Assembly (NCBI RefSeq): GCF_001542625.1
Contig: NZ_CP016279.1
Coordinates: 6,758,001 to 6,822,000 of the forward strand
DNA from: Streptomyces griseochromogenes
GTDB taxonomy: Bacteria; Actinomycetota; Actinomycetes; Streptomycetales; Streptomycetaceae
Direction: 5' to 3'
DNA: 64,000 nt
Shown: one piece after another, positions 51,842 to 61,837 of the stretch
Layout: every line of letters begins with the position of its first letter
How positions within the stretch are numbered: position 1 is the first letter of the stretch
Translations under genes and position numbers: made by a program
The notes under the pieces: model-generated
Told to the model about the DNA's origin: nothing
Database searches by the model: none
The model's input: the letters and a program-made list of their open reading frames with translations, nothing else

Positions 51842-54800
51842 ATGGTCCGACCCCGACGTTCAGCTGAGCCACGTAACCGCAAGAGACTCCGCCAACGCCT
51901 GGCCGTGATCTCCGTCCTGGGCATCACGGCACTTCCGCTCCCGGCGATCGGGGACGCCCATGCCGCGAGCGCCGCAGCACCGGCGTTGGTGAAAGACCCC
52001 GCGTCCCTCGTGAACCCTCTCATCGGTACCTCCGGAGAGGTGGACACCTTCCCCGGCCCCGACATGCCGGCCGGCATGGTGCAGTGGGGTCCCGACACGA
52101 CGCCCCACCGCCCCTCCGGCGGCGGCTACGAGTACAAGGACAACCAACTGTCGGGCTTCAGCCTCACCCATGTCTCGGGACCCGGCTGCGGCGTCGCGGG
52201 CGACCTGCCCGTCCTGCCGGTGACCGGCGCGCTGTCGGGGAACCTCGGCAACGCGTCCGTCGGCTTCAGCCACGACGACGAGCAGACCGGCGTCGGGTCC
52301 TACAAGGTCACCGACGCGGGCGGGGTCACGACCCAGCTGACCGACACCACGCGCGCCGGTCTGGGCACCTTCGCCTTCCCCGCGGGCCGGCAGGCGAACC
52401 TGCTGTTCAAGCTCAGCGGCGGCGCCACCCAAGTGGACGGCACCCGCGTCCAAGTGGTGAACAAGAAGGAGATCAGCGGCTCGATCGACAGCGGTCACTT
52501 CTGCGGCGCGAAGAACCGGTACACCCTGCACTTCGACATCAAGTTCGACCAGCCGTTCACCACCAGCGGCACCTGGGTGGGCAGCACCATCAACCGCGGC
52601 GCGACGTCGCTGAAAGCCGGCAAGGCCCGGCAGAACCTGCAGACGCACCCGTCGAAGCCGCTGAAGGAAAAGCACTTCACCGTTCCCGCGGCCCCGTCCC
52701 CGACCGTGCACGCGAGCGCCGACAGATCCTCCGGCACGCCGTCGCCGGCCCCTGGCGCCGGCACAGCGCCCCGGACGTCAACCGCGGGCAAGACCGCCGA
52801 GCCCCCCACGACGGGTGCCAACGGCATGTACCTGACGTTCGACACCTCGTCCAACCCGACGGTGAAAGCAAAGGTCGGCATCTCCTACACCAGTGACACC
52901 AACGCGGCGGACAACCTCGCCACCGAGATCAAGAACTGGAACTTCGGCGCCGTCGAGCAGGCGAACCACGACGCCTGGAACACGGTGCTGAACAAGATCC
53001 AGATCGGTGGCGGCTCTTCGGACCAGCAGGTGCAGTTCTACACCGCGCTCTATCACGCGTTGCTGCACCCGAACGTCTTCTCGGACGACAACGGCCAGTA
53101 CATGGGCATGGACAACCAGATCCACGAGCTGGCCAAGGGCCAGCAGGCCCAGTACGCCAACTACTCGGGCTGGGACACCTACCGCTCCCAGACCCAGCTG
53201 ATGGCGATGGCCGAGCCCAAGGTCACCAGCGACGTCGTCACCTCGATGCTCAACGGCTACGACCAGACGGGCCTGCTGCCCAAGTGGGCCTCGAACAACG
53301 GCGAGAGCTACGTCATGGTCGGTGACCCGGCCGCCGGCATCATCGCCGACGCGTACGCCTTCGGTGCCCGGAGCTTCGACACGGACAAGGCGCTCGCCGC
53401 CCTGCAGCACGAGGCCACCGCCGCGAACAACGACCGCCCCGGTGAGTCGGTGCGGGACACCAAGGGCTATCTCCCGGTGGACGAGAACGACTACAGCTGC
53501 TGCAACTTCTACGGCCCCGTCTCCACGCAGCTGGAGTACGACTCCGCCGACTACGCCCTCGCCGCCTTCGCGAAGTCGCTGGGCAGGACGGCCGTCTACG
53601 AGAAGTTCGCCACCCGTGCCCAGGACTGGATGAACGTCTTCAACCCGCAGACCGGCTACATGCAGGCGAAGAACAAGGACGGCCAGTTCGCGGGCGGTTT
53701 CACCCCGGGTACCTCCAACGGCTTCGTGGAGGGCACGTCGGCCCAGTACACACCGATGGTCCCGTTCAACCTGAAGCAGCTCATCCAAGCGCGTGGCGGT
53801 GCCGAGGCGTACTCGTCCTACCTGGACAGCCTGCTCGGCAACATCACGAACCCCGGCAACACCAACGCCGACCTGAGCAACGAGCCCAGCGTGGAGATCC
53901 CCTGGGAGTACGACTACACGGGCCGACCGTGGAAGACTCAGCAGGCCGTCCGCGAGGCCCAGCAGAAGCTGTACTTCAACGCTCCGGTCGGCTCGTTCGG
54001 CAACGACGACCTCGGCGCGATGAGTTCCTGGTACGTCTGGTCCGAGCTGGGCATGTACCCCGAGACCCCGGGTACGGACACCCTGGCGCTCGGCAGCCCG
54101 GCGTTCCCGGTGGCCGCGGTGACCTTCGCAGGCGGCAAGAGGGTGCAGATCAACGCGCCGCAGGCGGCACCTGATGCCCCGTACGTGCAGTCCCTGGACG
54201 TCAAGGGCAAGGAGTGGAAGACCTCCTGGCTGACGTACCAGCAGTTCAAGGGCGCGGGCACCATCGACTTCACCCTCGGCACCCGGCCGAACAAGTCCTG
54301 GGCCTCCGATCCGTCGGCGGTGCCGCCGTCGGACACCACGGGCGGCGACCGCGTCCTGGCCGCCACCGGCCCCTCGAGCGACGGCCTGGTGCTCCAGCCG
54401 GGCGCGTCCGGCGACGGCACGCTCGACCTCACCAACCTCGCCGGCAAGGACGTCACCGTGGACTGGAAGGCGACAGCGCCCCCCGGCGTCACGCTGGACC
54501 CCGCGTCCGGCTCGGTGAAGGTGCCCGCCTCGGGCAGCGCCGAGGCGAAGGTCCATGTGACAGCGGGCGCGAACGAAGGAACGTACCCGGTCGCCTTCGC
54601 GCTGACCGACCACGGCACCGGGGCAGCACTGAACGGGGCGGCCCTACGCGTGGCCGTGGCCAAGGCCGGCGAGCTGTGGCCGTACGACACCAACGAAGGC
54701 ATCTACCCCGATGGCACGAAATTCTCGGGCGGCTTCGACGGCGGCGGCTGGGCATTCTCACAGAACGCGCTGTCGGCGGCCGGCGTCACGAGCGGTTCCA

Positions 54801-55255
54801 CCGTCACGGTCGACGGCATCACCTACACCTGGCCCACGGTGACGTCCGGTCACTTGGACAACCTGGAGATGGCCGGCCAGACCCTCCCGATGCCGGCCGG
54901 TACGTCGGGTGCGTCGCTGGGCCTGCTGGGCACGGCGGCCAACGCACCGACCGACGGCAGCGGGGTCTCGGGCACGGTGACCGTCACCTACACCGACGGC
55001 ACAACCTCCAAGGCCACGGTGGGCTTCTCGGACTGGACGCTCAACGCCGGTTCCAGCAAGCCGATCGCGGGTGACACCACGGCCGTCACCACGGGCTACC
55101 GAAACACCGGGAGCGGCGGCCGGGACGGCGTGAAGACCTACGTCTTCGCCACCAAGGTCCCGCTCGACGCGTCCAAGCAGGTGGCATCGATCACCCTGCC
55201 GGTGACGGGCTCGACAGGCACCGACCACCTGTTCGCCTACGCCTTCGGTCAGTGA
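51842..55255 (+). CDS. Secreted GH92 alpha-mannosidase with NEW3 and C-terminal beta domains
   Basis: The protein has 1137 residues. A signal peptide (about 1-42, ending DAHAASA) precedes the N-terminal beta-sandwich (about 50-390; VNPLIGTSGEVDTFPGPDMPAGMVQWGPD). A 45-residue Pro/Ser/Thr/Ala-rich insertion interrupts this domain at about 280-325. The (alpha/alpha)6 catalytic domain (about 395-830) shows GWDTYRSQTQLMAMAEP, PWEYDYTGRPWKTQQAV and GNDDLGAMSSWYVWSELGMYP. NEW3-like and beta-sandwich modules follow (about 850-1137). GH92 enzymes are calcium-dependent exo-mannosidases acting on mannans or N-glycans. GGAGG precedes the ATG. A very strong terminator follows. Confidence 0.92.
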   Translation: MVRPRRSAEPRNRKRLRQRLAVISVLGITALPLPAIGDAHAASAAAPALVKDPASLVNPLIGTSGEVDTFPGPDMPAGMVQWGPDTTPHRPSGGGYEYKDNQLSGFSLTHVSGPGCGVAGDLPVLPVTGALSGNLGNASVGFSHDDEQTGVGSYKVTDAGGVTTQLTDTTRAGLGTFAFPAGRQANLLFKLSGGATQVDGTRVQVVNKKEISGSIDSGHFCGAKNRYTLHFDIKFDQPFTTSGTWVGSTINRGATSLKAGKARQNLQTHPSKPLKEKHFTVPAAPSPTVHASADRSSGTPSPAPGAGTAPRTSTAGKTAEPPTTGANGMYLTFDTSSNPTVKAKVGISYTSDTNAADNLATEIKNWNFGAVEQANHDAWNTVLNKIQIGGGSSDQQVQFYTALYHALLHPNVFSDDNGQYMGMDNQIHELAKGQQAQYANYSGWDTYRSQTQLMAMAEPKVTSDVVTSMLNGYDQTGLLPKWASNNGESYVMVGDPAAGIIADAYAFGARSFDTDKALAALQHEATAANNDRPGESVRDTKGYLPVDENDYSCCNFYGPVSTQLEYDSADYALAAFAKSLGRTAVYEKFATRAQDWMNVFNPQTGYMQAKNKDGQFAGGFTPGTSNGFVEGTSAQYTPMVPFNLKQLIQARGGAEAYSSYLDSLLGNITNPGNTNADLSNEPSVEIPWEYDYTGRPWKTQQAVREAQQKLYFNAPVGSFGNDDLGAMSSWYVWSELGMYPETPGTDTLALGSPAFPVAAVTFAGGKRVQINAPQAAPDAPYVQSLDVKGKEWKTSWLTYQQFKGAGTIDFTLGTRPNKSWASDPSAVPPSDTTGGDRVLAATGPSSDGLVLQPGASGDGTLDLTNLAGKDVTVDWKATAPPGVTLDPASGSVKVPASGSAEAKVHVTAGANEGTYPVAFALTDHGTGAALNGAALRVAVAKAGELWPYDTNEGIYPDGTKFSGGFDGGGWAFSQNALSAAGVTSGSTVTVDGITYTWPTVTSGHLDNLEMAGQTLPMPAGTSGASLGLLGTAANAPTDGSGVSGTVTVTYTDGTTSKATVGFSDWTLNAGSSKPIAGDTTAVTTGYRNTGSGGRDGVKTYVFATKVPLDASKQVASITLPVTGSTGTDHLFAYAFGQ

Positions 55256-55276
55256 GACCAGGCAGGCACTGACGAC

Positions 55277-55323
55277 GGCGGGGCCGGTTCCCGATGGCGC
55301 AAGCCACGGGAGCCGGCCCCGCC
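55277..55323 (+). terminator. Very strong hairpin terminator after the GH92 gene
   Basis: A 17-base-pair stem (55277-55293 with 55307-55323, one G-U) continues past one bulged A into TGGC/GCCA closed by a GCAA tetraloop. It lies 22 bases after the stop codon. Confidence 0.88.
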
Positions 55324-55754
55324 GCGCGTGCGAGCCCGGCCACGCCGGCTGCCTGGAGCGCCTCGACAACACCGGCACGTCCCACCACGCTCGGCGCCAG
55401 TGGTCGCGCGGCCTCGCCGAGCCCGACCGGATCCTCGCGCATCGCGGGCGACGGAGTGCAACGCTGGATCTTGGGCTTACGGCACCCGAATCGCCCGTCC
55501 GCCACGACCAGCGCCTTGCCGCGATCATGATCGGTGCTCCAGCCGGGCGACCGGAGTTCGCCGAGTGGTCGACATCGCTGGGCGACGACAGCGTCGCGAT
55601 CCCGTTCTTGCGCTAAGCCTTCGTCGACCTCCGGGACAGCGGTGGCGAGGACGAACAGTTCCGCCTTGGTGCCGAACCACCGTAGCCTGCGGTCCGATCG
55701 ACTGCCGATCAGCGTCCGAACCGGCCGCCAAGCCGACGACGGCGACAACTTCCG
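55324..55754. other. Region downstream of GH92 holding a decayed gene
   Basis: Apart from the TetR-like relic at its right end, I see no gene or strong structure here. Confidence 0.45.
55560..55748 (-). pseudogene. Possible TetR-family regulator fragment
   Basis: One minus-strand frame contains RWFGTKAELFVLATAVPEV, which matches the end of a TetR helix-turn-helix (the F-G-x-K-x-x-L-F pattern) and the start of its effector domain. It has no N-terminal DNA-binding part, no proper start, and the following sequence loses similarity. It looks like a decayed gene between the GH92 and GH65 genes. The similarity is short and could be chance. Confidence 0.4.
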
Positions 55755-58151
55755 CTAGTCCTGTGTCTCCGCCTGGTGCTCTTCCCCGGCGAGCGGGCCC
55801 ACCGGACGGCGGCCCGGCGGCTGCTGCGTCTCGGGGCGCACGGGCACGGGGGGCATCGGCCGGTCGACCGGAGCGTCGGTGGTCACGGTCATCGGTTCCC
55901 CGTGATGCAGCACGACCAGCGGTTCACCTTCCACCAGTCGATAGCGCGCATGGGACGGGCCGATGTCCACCTTCAGCCTGCGTCCGCGTACCAGCACCGT
56001 GAACGCCACCCTGGACAGCGCTTCCGGCAGGCGCGGTGTGAACGCCGGCAGTTCGGACTTTCCGTCCTCGCTGATGTGCCGGCGCATGCCGCCGAATCCC
56101 GTGACCAGGGCGATCCACGTGCCGGCGAGGGAGGCGATGTGCAGCCCGTCACGGGTGTTGTGCTCCAGATCGTCGAGGTCCATCAGCGCGGCCTCGCCGA
56201 GGTAGGCGTAGGCCAGCCGTAGGTGTCCGGTCTCGGCGGCGAGCACCGCCTGGCAGCACGCCGACAGGGAGGAGTCGCGGACGGTGAGCGCGTCGTAGTA
56301 GGCGAAATTGCGCGCCTTCTGCTCGTCGGAGAAGAGGTGCGGGCACTCCATCATCGCCAGCACCAGATCGGCCTGCTTCACCACCTGCTTGCGATACAGG
56401 TCGAAGTAGGGGTAATGCAACAGCAGTGGGTAGTTCTCGGGCGGGGTCGCCTCGAAGTCCCAGCGCTGGAAACTCGTGAACCCTGCGGACTGTTCGTGCA
56501 CGCCGAGAGACTCGTTGTACGGCACCGCCATGCGAGCCGCAGCGTCCCGCCACGCCGCGGTCTCCTCGTCGTCGACATCGAGTTCGGCGGCCCGGTCCGG
56601 ATGGCGCGTGGCCACATCCGCCGCGGCCATCAGGTTCTCGCGGGCCAGCAGGTTGGTGTACAGGTTGTCGCGGGCCAGGGCACTGTACTCGTCGGGTCCG
56701 GTGACCCCGTCGATGTGGAAGACGCCGTCCGCGTCGTGGTGTCCGAGGGAGCGCCACAGCCGGGCGGTGTCCACGAGGAGGTCGAGCCCCTCACGGCGCT
56801 CGAAGTCCTCGTCCCCGGTCATCATGACGTACCGGTCGACGGCCATGGCGATGTCGGCGTTGATGTGGAAGGCGGCCGTGCCCGCCGGCCAGTAGCCGGA
56901 ACTCTCGGCACCGTCGATCGTCCGCCAGGGGAACGCCGCTCCCGACAGGCCCAGCTGGCTCGCACGTTCCCGGGCCGCCGGCAGCATCCGGTGCCGCCAT
57001 CTCAGTGCCGACGCGACGGCCTCCGGCGCGGTGAACGTCAGGACCCGCAGCACGTAAGACTCGGTGTCCCAGAAGGAGTGCCCGTCGTACCCGGTTCCGG
57101 TCAGGCCTTTCGCGGGAATGGCCCGGTTCTCGCCGCGGGCCGCGGCCTGGAGCACGTGGAAGAGGGCGAACCGCACCGCCTGCTGGATCTGCGCGTCGCC
57201 TTCGACCTCGACGTCCGCGCACGCCCAGAAGCGGTCCAGGTAGGCTCGTTGCGCGGCGACCAGCCCGTCCCAGCCCGTGCTGACCGCGGCGGCCACGGCT
57301 CCGTCCACCTGATCGTGCACGGCCGGTAGCGAACGCTCCCCCGACCAGCCGTAGGCCACGAACTTGAAGAGCCGCAGCGGCCGCCCGGGCACCAGGTCCG
57401 CGGTCACCGTGAGACGGCTGACGTCGGGCTCGCTCTGCGCCGTCCAGCGAGTGCTCTCGGGCCCCTCGACGAGATGGTCGGCCGCTGCTGCCACCCGCAG
57501 TGCGCTGCGGGTGGTGCAATGCACGAGCCGCAGGCGGGTGTCCTGTGCGAAGTGCTCCTCGGCACTCAGGGGGGACTCGATGGCCGCGGCAACGCGCGGG
57601 TCGCCCCCAAGGCCGGGCAGTTGTTCGTTGGCCACCAGCTCGGACTGCACGGCCACCGTGGTCGGTCCGTCGATCGCCTCGACCTCGTACACGATCGCGG
57701 CCACCGCGCGTTGGGCGAAGGACACGAGCCGCTGTGAGGTGATCCGGACCGTGCGGCCGCCGGGTGATGTCCAGCGCACCGTGCGGCTGAGCACACCGGA
57801 CTGGAAGTCCAGAACCCGCTCGTGCGCCAGCAGCTGGCCGTAGCGCAGATCGCACGGGTGGTCGTCGACCAGCAGCCGGATGACCTTGCCGTCGGTGATA
57901 TTGATCATCGTCTGGCCGGACTCGGGATATCCGTAGCCCGCTTCCGCATAGGGCAGCGGATGCCGCTCGTGGACGCCGTTGAGGTAGGCGCCGGGCAGTC
58001 CGTGGGGTTCGCCCTCGTCGAGGTTGCCGCGCCACCCGATGTGCCCGTTGGACAGCGCGAACACCGATTCGCTCTGGGCGAGCACGTCCAGGTTCAGCTC
58101 GGTCTCGCGCAGGCACCACGGCTCGACCGTGAAGCTGGGATGGGTGATCAC
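55755..58151 (-). CDS. GH65 disaccharide phosphorylase/hydrolase
   Basis: This is a 798-residue GH65 enzyme. The N-terminal super-sandwich is at about 1-270, then a linker and the (alpha/alpha)6 barrel (about 320-690). The catalytic acid E488 lies in [13 protein letters not shown], and [17 protein letters not shown] and [10 protein letters not shown] (phosphate or base region) are present. The family splits trehalose, kojibiose, maltose or nigerose with phosphate to give beta-glucose 1-phosphate. The ATG overlaps the stop of the mutase gene upstream (ATGA). The last 60 residues are a Pro/Glu-rich tail. The partner mutase makes phosphorolysis more likely than hydrolysis; which disaccharide is used cannot be told. 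Confidence 0.9.
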   Translation of the reverse strand: MITHPSFTVEPWCLRETELNLDVLAQSESVFALSNGHIGWRGNLDEGEPHGLPGAYLNGVHERHPLPYAEAGYGYPESGQTMINITDGKVIRLLVDDHPCDLRYGQLLAHERVLDFQSGVLSRTVRWTSPGGRTVRITSQRLVSFAQRAVAAIVYEVEAIDGPTTVAVQSELVANEQLPGLGGDPRVAAAIESPLSAEEHFAQDTRLRLVHCTTRSALRVAAAADHLVEGPESTRWTAQSEPDVSRLTVTADLVPGRPLRLFKFVAYGWSGERSLPAVHDQVDGAVAAAVSTGWDGLVAAQRAYLDRFWACADVEVEGDAQIQQAVRFALFHVLQAAARGENRAIPAKGLTGTGYDGHSFWDTESYVLRVLTFTAPEAVASALRWRHRMLPAARERASQLGLSGAAFPWRTIDGAESSGYWPAGTAAFHINADIAMAVDRYVMMTGDEDFERREGLDLLVDTARLWRSLGHHDADGVFHIDGVTGPDEYSALARDNLYTNLLARENLMAAADVATRHPDRAAELDVDDEETAAWRDAAARMAVPYNESLGVHEQSAGFTSFQRWDFEATPPENYPLLLHYPYFDLYRKQVVKQADLVLAMMECPHLFSDEQKARNFAYYDALTVRDSSLSACCQAVLAAETGHLRLAYAYLGEAALMDLDDLEHNTRDGLHIASLAGTWIALVTGFGGMRRHISEDGKSELPAFTPRLPEALSRVAFTVLVRGRRLKVDIGPSHARYRLVEGEPLVVLHHGEPMTVTTDAPVDRPMPPVPVRPETQQPPGRRPVGPLAGEEHQAETQD

Positions 58152-58891
58152 CGCGACTCCAGAAGTTCGGCCAGGTCGCGGACCACGACGTCCGCCCCGT
58201 GCGCCCGCAGCTGGTCCGCCTGGCCCACTCTGTCGACGCCCACGACCACGCCGAACCGTCCCGCCCGCCCGGCCTCGACGCCGGCCAGGGCGTCTTCGAA
58301 CACCGCGGCCTCGCCCGGATCCGTTCCGAGCCCGCGAGCCGCCTCCAGATAGGTGTCCGGGGCGGGCTTGCCGCGCAGACGGCGCTCGCGCACCACCACT
58401 CCGTCGATCCGCTCCTCGAACAGGTCCTCGATGCCGGCCGCTGCCAGGACGTCCCGGCAGTTCGCGCTCGACGACACCACCGCGCAGCGCAGGCCGGCCT
58501 CCCGCGCCGCGTGGACGAAGCGGACCGAGCCCTCGTAGGGTTCCACCCCCTCCTCGCGGATCCGCCGCAGCACCAGGTTGTTCTTGCGGTTGCCCAGTCC
58601 GTTCACCGTGTCCGCCTGCGGCGGGTCGTCCGGCGTTCCCTCGGGCAGGTGCACTCCACGTGCGGTGAGGAAGGTGCGCACGCCGTCCTCACGGGGCCGC
58701 CCGTCCACGTACTCGTCGTAGTCGTCCACCGCGTCGAAGGGCACGAACTCGGTCCCCTCACGTGTTGCGCGCTCGCTGAGATAGCCGTCGAACATCTCCT
58801 TCCAGGCGGCCGCGTGCACCTTCGCCGTCTGGGTGAGGACACCGTCGAGGTCGAACAGACAGGCACGGACATGAGCAGGAAGCCCCAGCAT
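58148..58891 (-). CDS. HAD-family beta-phosphoglucomutase-like enzyme
   Basis: This is a 247-residue HAD phosphatase-fold protein. The nucleophile D14 and general acid D16 lie in [11 protein letters not shown] helical cap (about 20-110), the VVSSSANC motif II, the lysine in [12 protein letters not shown], and [11 protein letters not shown] motif III follow. The [10 protein letters not shown] segment is typical of beta-phosphoglucomutases. It would convert the beta-glucose 1-phosphate released by the GH65 enzyme to glucose 6-phosphate. ATG 58891 has no ribosome site but follows a -10 box at seven bases. Confidence 0.88.
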   Translation of the reverse strand: MLGLPAHVRACLFDLDGVLTQTAKVHAAAWKEMFDGYLSERATREGTEFVPFDAVDDYDEYVDGRPREDGVRTFLTARGVHLPEGTPDDPPQADTVNGLGNRKNNLVLRRIREEGVEPYEGSVRFVHAAREAGLRCAVVSSSANCRDVLAAAGIEDLFEERIDGVVVRERRLRGKPAPDTYLEAARGLGTDPGEAAVFEDALAGVEAGRAGRFGVVVGVDRVGQADQLRAHGADVVVRDLAELLESR

Positions 58892-58898
58892 GCCGCCG

Positions 58899-58904
58899 AG
58901 GCTA
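58899..58904 (-). promoter_or_regulatory. -10 box of a leaderless promoter for the HAD-GH65 operon
   Basis: Minus-strand TAGCCT (TANNNT) is followed by seven bases and the ATG of the mutase, with no ribosome binding site. Confidence 0.5.
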
Positions 58905-59032
58905 GGAGGCGTCCGCGGCCGCTCGCGGCAGGCCACCGTCCGGCACGCCGGAAGGCACCCGCTCGGTCGAGGACCGCATGGCGGCCGGGCGAACGTCCCG
59001 CTCCCGTGTCCGGCGCACAAGGGACGGAAGGA

Positions 59033-59064
59033 GCCCCTGGCCGGCGGTGACGCCGACCGGGGGC
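59033..59064 (-). terminator. Terminator after the YncE/phosphoesterase gene
   Basis: GCCCCTGGCCGGCG (59033-59046) pairs with CGCCGACCGGGGGC (59051-59064) with one G-U and one mismatch around a GTGA loop, 21 bases after the stop of the minus-strand gene. Confidence 0.7.
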
Positions 59065-59085
59065 CCTTGAGGTGATCAGCCTGCG

Positions 59086-61833
59086 TCAGCCGTCGGACTC
59101 CGACGACGGGATGTAGGCGCCCGGCACGTCGCCCGGCGCGTAGATCCTGCTCTCGCCGGGGTAGGGCCTGGCCCAGTTGTGCGTCTGGTACCACGTGAGG
59201 TGGTTCATCTGCGCGGGGTTCGCGTAGTCGGGCACGGCGTGCGGCCCGGTCAGCCGCTGCTTGGCCTTCCAGTCCTCCCACTTCGCCGCGAGCTGCCGCA
59301 TGGCCGACGGCACCTTCGACGCCGGCACGGCCGCGGCCTTGGGGTCCTGCGCCGCGGGGGTGTCCACACCGCAGGAAGGCGGGGTCTTCAGACCGTCGGT
59401 CAGCGAGGTCCGGTTGGGCAGCGCCGTGAACGGCGTGTCGTCCGGCTTCCCGGTGAACGCCCCGGCCATCGGGCTGGCCGCGCTGTCCTTCTGGTTCATC
59501 GGGTGGATCCCGAGGATCTGCTCGATGGTGCGGATCATGGTGATCTGCGAGTAGTAGTGGCTGTCGACGGTGCCGTGCTGGGCCCAGGGGCTGATGATCT
59601 GGATCGGGGCGCGGTGTCCGTCGACGTGGTCGAGGCCTGCCTGGGAGTCGTCCTCGACGACGAAGATCGCCGAGTCCTTCCAGTACTTGCTGTGCGAGAT
59701 CTCGTCGACCATCCTGCCGACCGCGAGGTCGTTGTCCGCGACCTGAGCCGCCGGACTCGCCGGACCACCGGTGTGGTCGTTGGAGAGCCAGAACATGTTC
59801 AGGTTCGCCGGACCGTTCTTCTCGAAGTCCTGCTTCCAGATCTCGTACTTGTAGATGTCCGGGACACTGGTGTCGAACATCGGGAAGCCCGGCGCCGACA
59901 CGTCGTTGAGCGACGGGATCGCCGAGCCCGTCTGTATGGGGTAGGCGGTGTTCTGCCCGGTCGCGGACATGTTCTTGGCGTCGCAGTACAGGTTCTGCCA
60001 GGACGCGTCGGACGGCTTGCTCTCGATCGACTGGAACTCGCCGAAGTCCCGCACGGACTTGCCCGCCGCCTGCGCACCGGTCCAGAGGAAGCCGGACTTC
60101 TGGTGACCGAGGGCGTCGTCCTCGGTGTCGTAGCTGCGCGCGTACTCTCCGGCCGAGGACTCGGTGTACTCCGGGTCGTCGGCCTGCATCAGCCAGTTGT
60201 GGCCCTCGGCGGAGTTCGTGCCGATGTCGTAGGTGTTGTCGTAGAGCCCGAACTGGTCGGCCAGCGCGTGCTGGTTCGGCGTCACGTTCTCGCCGAACTG
60301 TGTCACCGAGGAGTCGCCGTTGCCCTTCGCCATGTCGCCGAAGACCTGGTCGTAGGTCCGGTTCTCCTTGACGATCAGGAAGACGTGCTTGATCGTCGAG
60401 GGGTCGCCGAGCCGGCGCGGGACCGGGACCGGCCTGGCGTAACTCCCGCCCTTGGCCAGCTTGACCGAGCCCGGGGTCCAGCCGTTCTGCCTGAAGACCT
60501 TGGCCGTCTGGGACCTGATGACGCTGTCGTCCGGCAGCGTGAACCGCTGCACGCTCGACGTGGTGTCGTGGGTTCCGTGCCCGGCGCTGCTGGTGGGACG
60601 GCGGGCGTCGATGCCGCGGGTGTTGGAGACCAGCACCTGCTTGCCGACGGTGGTGATCTCCGCGGGGAAGTAGTCCGTCGGGAGCAGGCCGACGTAACTG
60701 ACCGGCTCCTGCGGGCTCTTGTACCGGTAGACGGCGACCGCGTTGGCCCGGCCGAGTGTCACCAGCAGGCGGCCGTCGTCGGTGAGCGTCACCGCGTCGG
60801 GCTCGTAGCCCACCGACGCCTCCGGCCACGGCCGGGTGTCGATGGTCTGTACGACCTTGTCCTTGCCGGTGTCGATGACCGACACGTCGTTGGTGGCGGT
60901 GTTGGTGACGAACAGCGCCTTGCCCTTGGCGTACAGGGAGGTCGCGTGCAGACCGACGTCGATGCTCGACGGGGCGGCCCCGGGGTTCGCCAGGTCGATG
61001 ACGCTGACCGTGCCGGTGGTGGTGGCACCGGTCTTCGGGTTGGCCGGAACTTGAGTGCCGTACGAGTTCATGGTGGTGTCGCCGGGCTTCGCCGGACGCC
61101 CGCCCTCGTTGCTGACGTAGAGCTTGCCGCCGACCTGGACCATGTCACGCGGAGCGTTGCCCACGGCCCAGCTCTGCTTGACGGCGCCGGTCGCCGCGTC
61201 GATGGCGACCACCCGGTTCTGGCCGTTGACGGCGGAGTACACGGTGGAGCCGTCGGACGAGAAAACCGCCTGGCCGACCAGGGCGTGCTTGGTCCCGTCC
61301 GCCGTGATCTTGATCGACGTCGGGTCGGTGACGGTGCCGTCCGGGTTCACCGTGAACCTGGTGTAGCCGTCGGTCTGGCCCAGCCACAGCTGTGTGCCGT
61401 CGGGCGAGTACGTGGGGCCTTCCTGTCCCACGCTGTTGCTGCTGATGCGCGGGACCGAGGTCGCGGCGGTGCCGACGACCTGCTGCACCTTCCAGTTCTG
61501 CACGTCGACGATGGCCAGTGCGCTCCCGCCGTCGGTGACCGAGGCCGCGAGGTGGGTGCCGTCCGGGCTGACGGAGGACGACATGATCTTGCCGTTGTTG
61601 ATGACGAGGCGGTCGCCGTACGGGGCGATGTACTGGTCGCTGGAGATGACCTGGCCCCGGTCGGTGGTCTGACCCACCTGATCGGTGCCGAACTGACGTG
61701 TCTGGGCGTAACCGATGCCGGCTGTGACGGCGAGGACGACCGCGGTGGCGGCTGCCGTGAGGGTGGTCCGGCGGCCGAATCGTCTACCGAGGAAGTCCGT
61801 CTCGAGGTTTCTGCGGTTGCGGGTTACCTGCAT
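59086..61833 (-). CDS. YncE-like propeller / phosphoesterase fusion protein
   Basis: This is a 915-residue protein with a signal anchor (about 20-42, [21 protein letters not shown]), so it acts outside the membrane or in the wall. About 60-470 is a seven-bladed YncE/SMP-30-type beta-propeller ([35 protein letters not shown]). About 485-800 is a phosphoesterase of the phospholipase C / acid phosphatase group ([54 protein letters not shown]). AAGGAG lies 8 bases before the ATG and ends in the last codons of the permease gene, so they are one operon. The exact phosphate ester is unknown. Confidence 0.87.
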   Translation of the reverse strand: MQVTRNRRNLETDFLGRRFGRRTTLTAAATAVVLAVTAGIGYAQTRQFGTDQVGQTTDRGQVISSDQYIAPYGDRLVINNGKIMSSSVSPDGTHLAASVTDGGSALAIVDVQNWKVQQVVGTAATSVPRISSNSVGQEGPTYSPDGTQLWLGQTDGYTRFTVNPDGTVTDPTSIKITADGTKHALVGQAVFSSDGSTVYSAVNGQNRVVAIDAATGAVKQSWAVGNAPRDMVQVGGKLYVSNEGGRPAKPGDTTMNSYGTQVPANPKTGATTTGTVSVIDLANPGAAPSSIDVGLHATSLYAKGKALFVTNTATNDVSVIDTGKDKVVQTIDTRPWPEASVGYEPDAVTLTDDGRLLVTLGRANAVAVYRYKSPQEPVSYVGLLPTDYFPAEITTVGKQVLVSNTRGIDARRPTSSAGHGTHDTTSSVQRFTLPDDSVIRSQTAKVFRQNGWTPGSVKLAKGGSYARPVPVPRRLGDPSTIKHVFLIVKENRTYDQVFGDMAKGNGDSSVTQFGENVTPNQHALADQFGLYDNTYDIGTNSAEGHNWLMQADDPEYTESSAGEYARSYDTEDDALGHQKSGFLWTGAQAAGKSVRDFGEFQSIESKPSDASWQNLYCDAKNMSATGQNTAYPIQTGSAIPSLNDVSAPGFPMFDTSVPDIYKYEIWKQDFEKNGPANLNMFWLSNDHTGGPASPAAQVADNDLAVGRMVDEISHSKYWKDSAIFVVEDDSQAGLDHVDGHRAPIQIISPWAQHGTVDSHYYSQITMIRTIEQILGIHPMNQKDSAASPMAGAFTGKPDDTPFTALPNRTSLTDGLKTPPSCGVDTPAAQDPKAAAVPASKVPSAMRQLAAKWEDWKAKQRLTGPHAVPDYANPAQMNHLTWYQTHNWARPYPGESRIYAPGDVPGAYIPSSESDG

Positions 61834-61837
61834 GGAG

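Noticed and set aside
52778..54613. Open frame of about 610 codons antisense to the GH92 gene
   Set aside because: Shadow of the mannosidase catalytic domain. No start site, motif or context.
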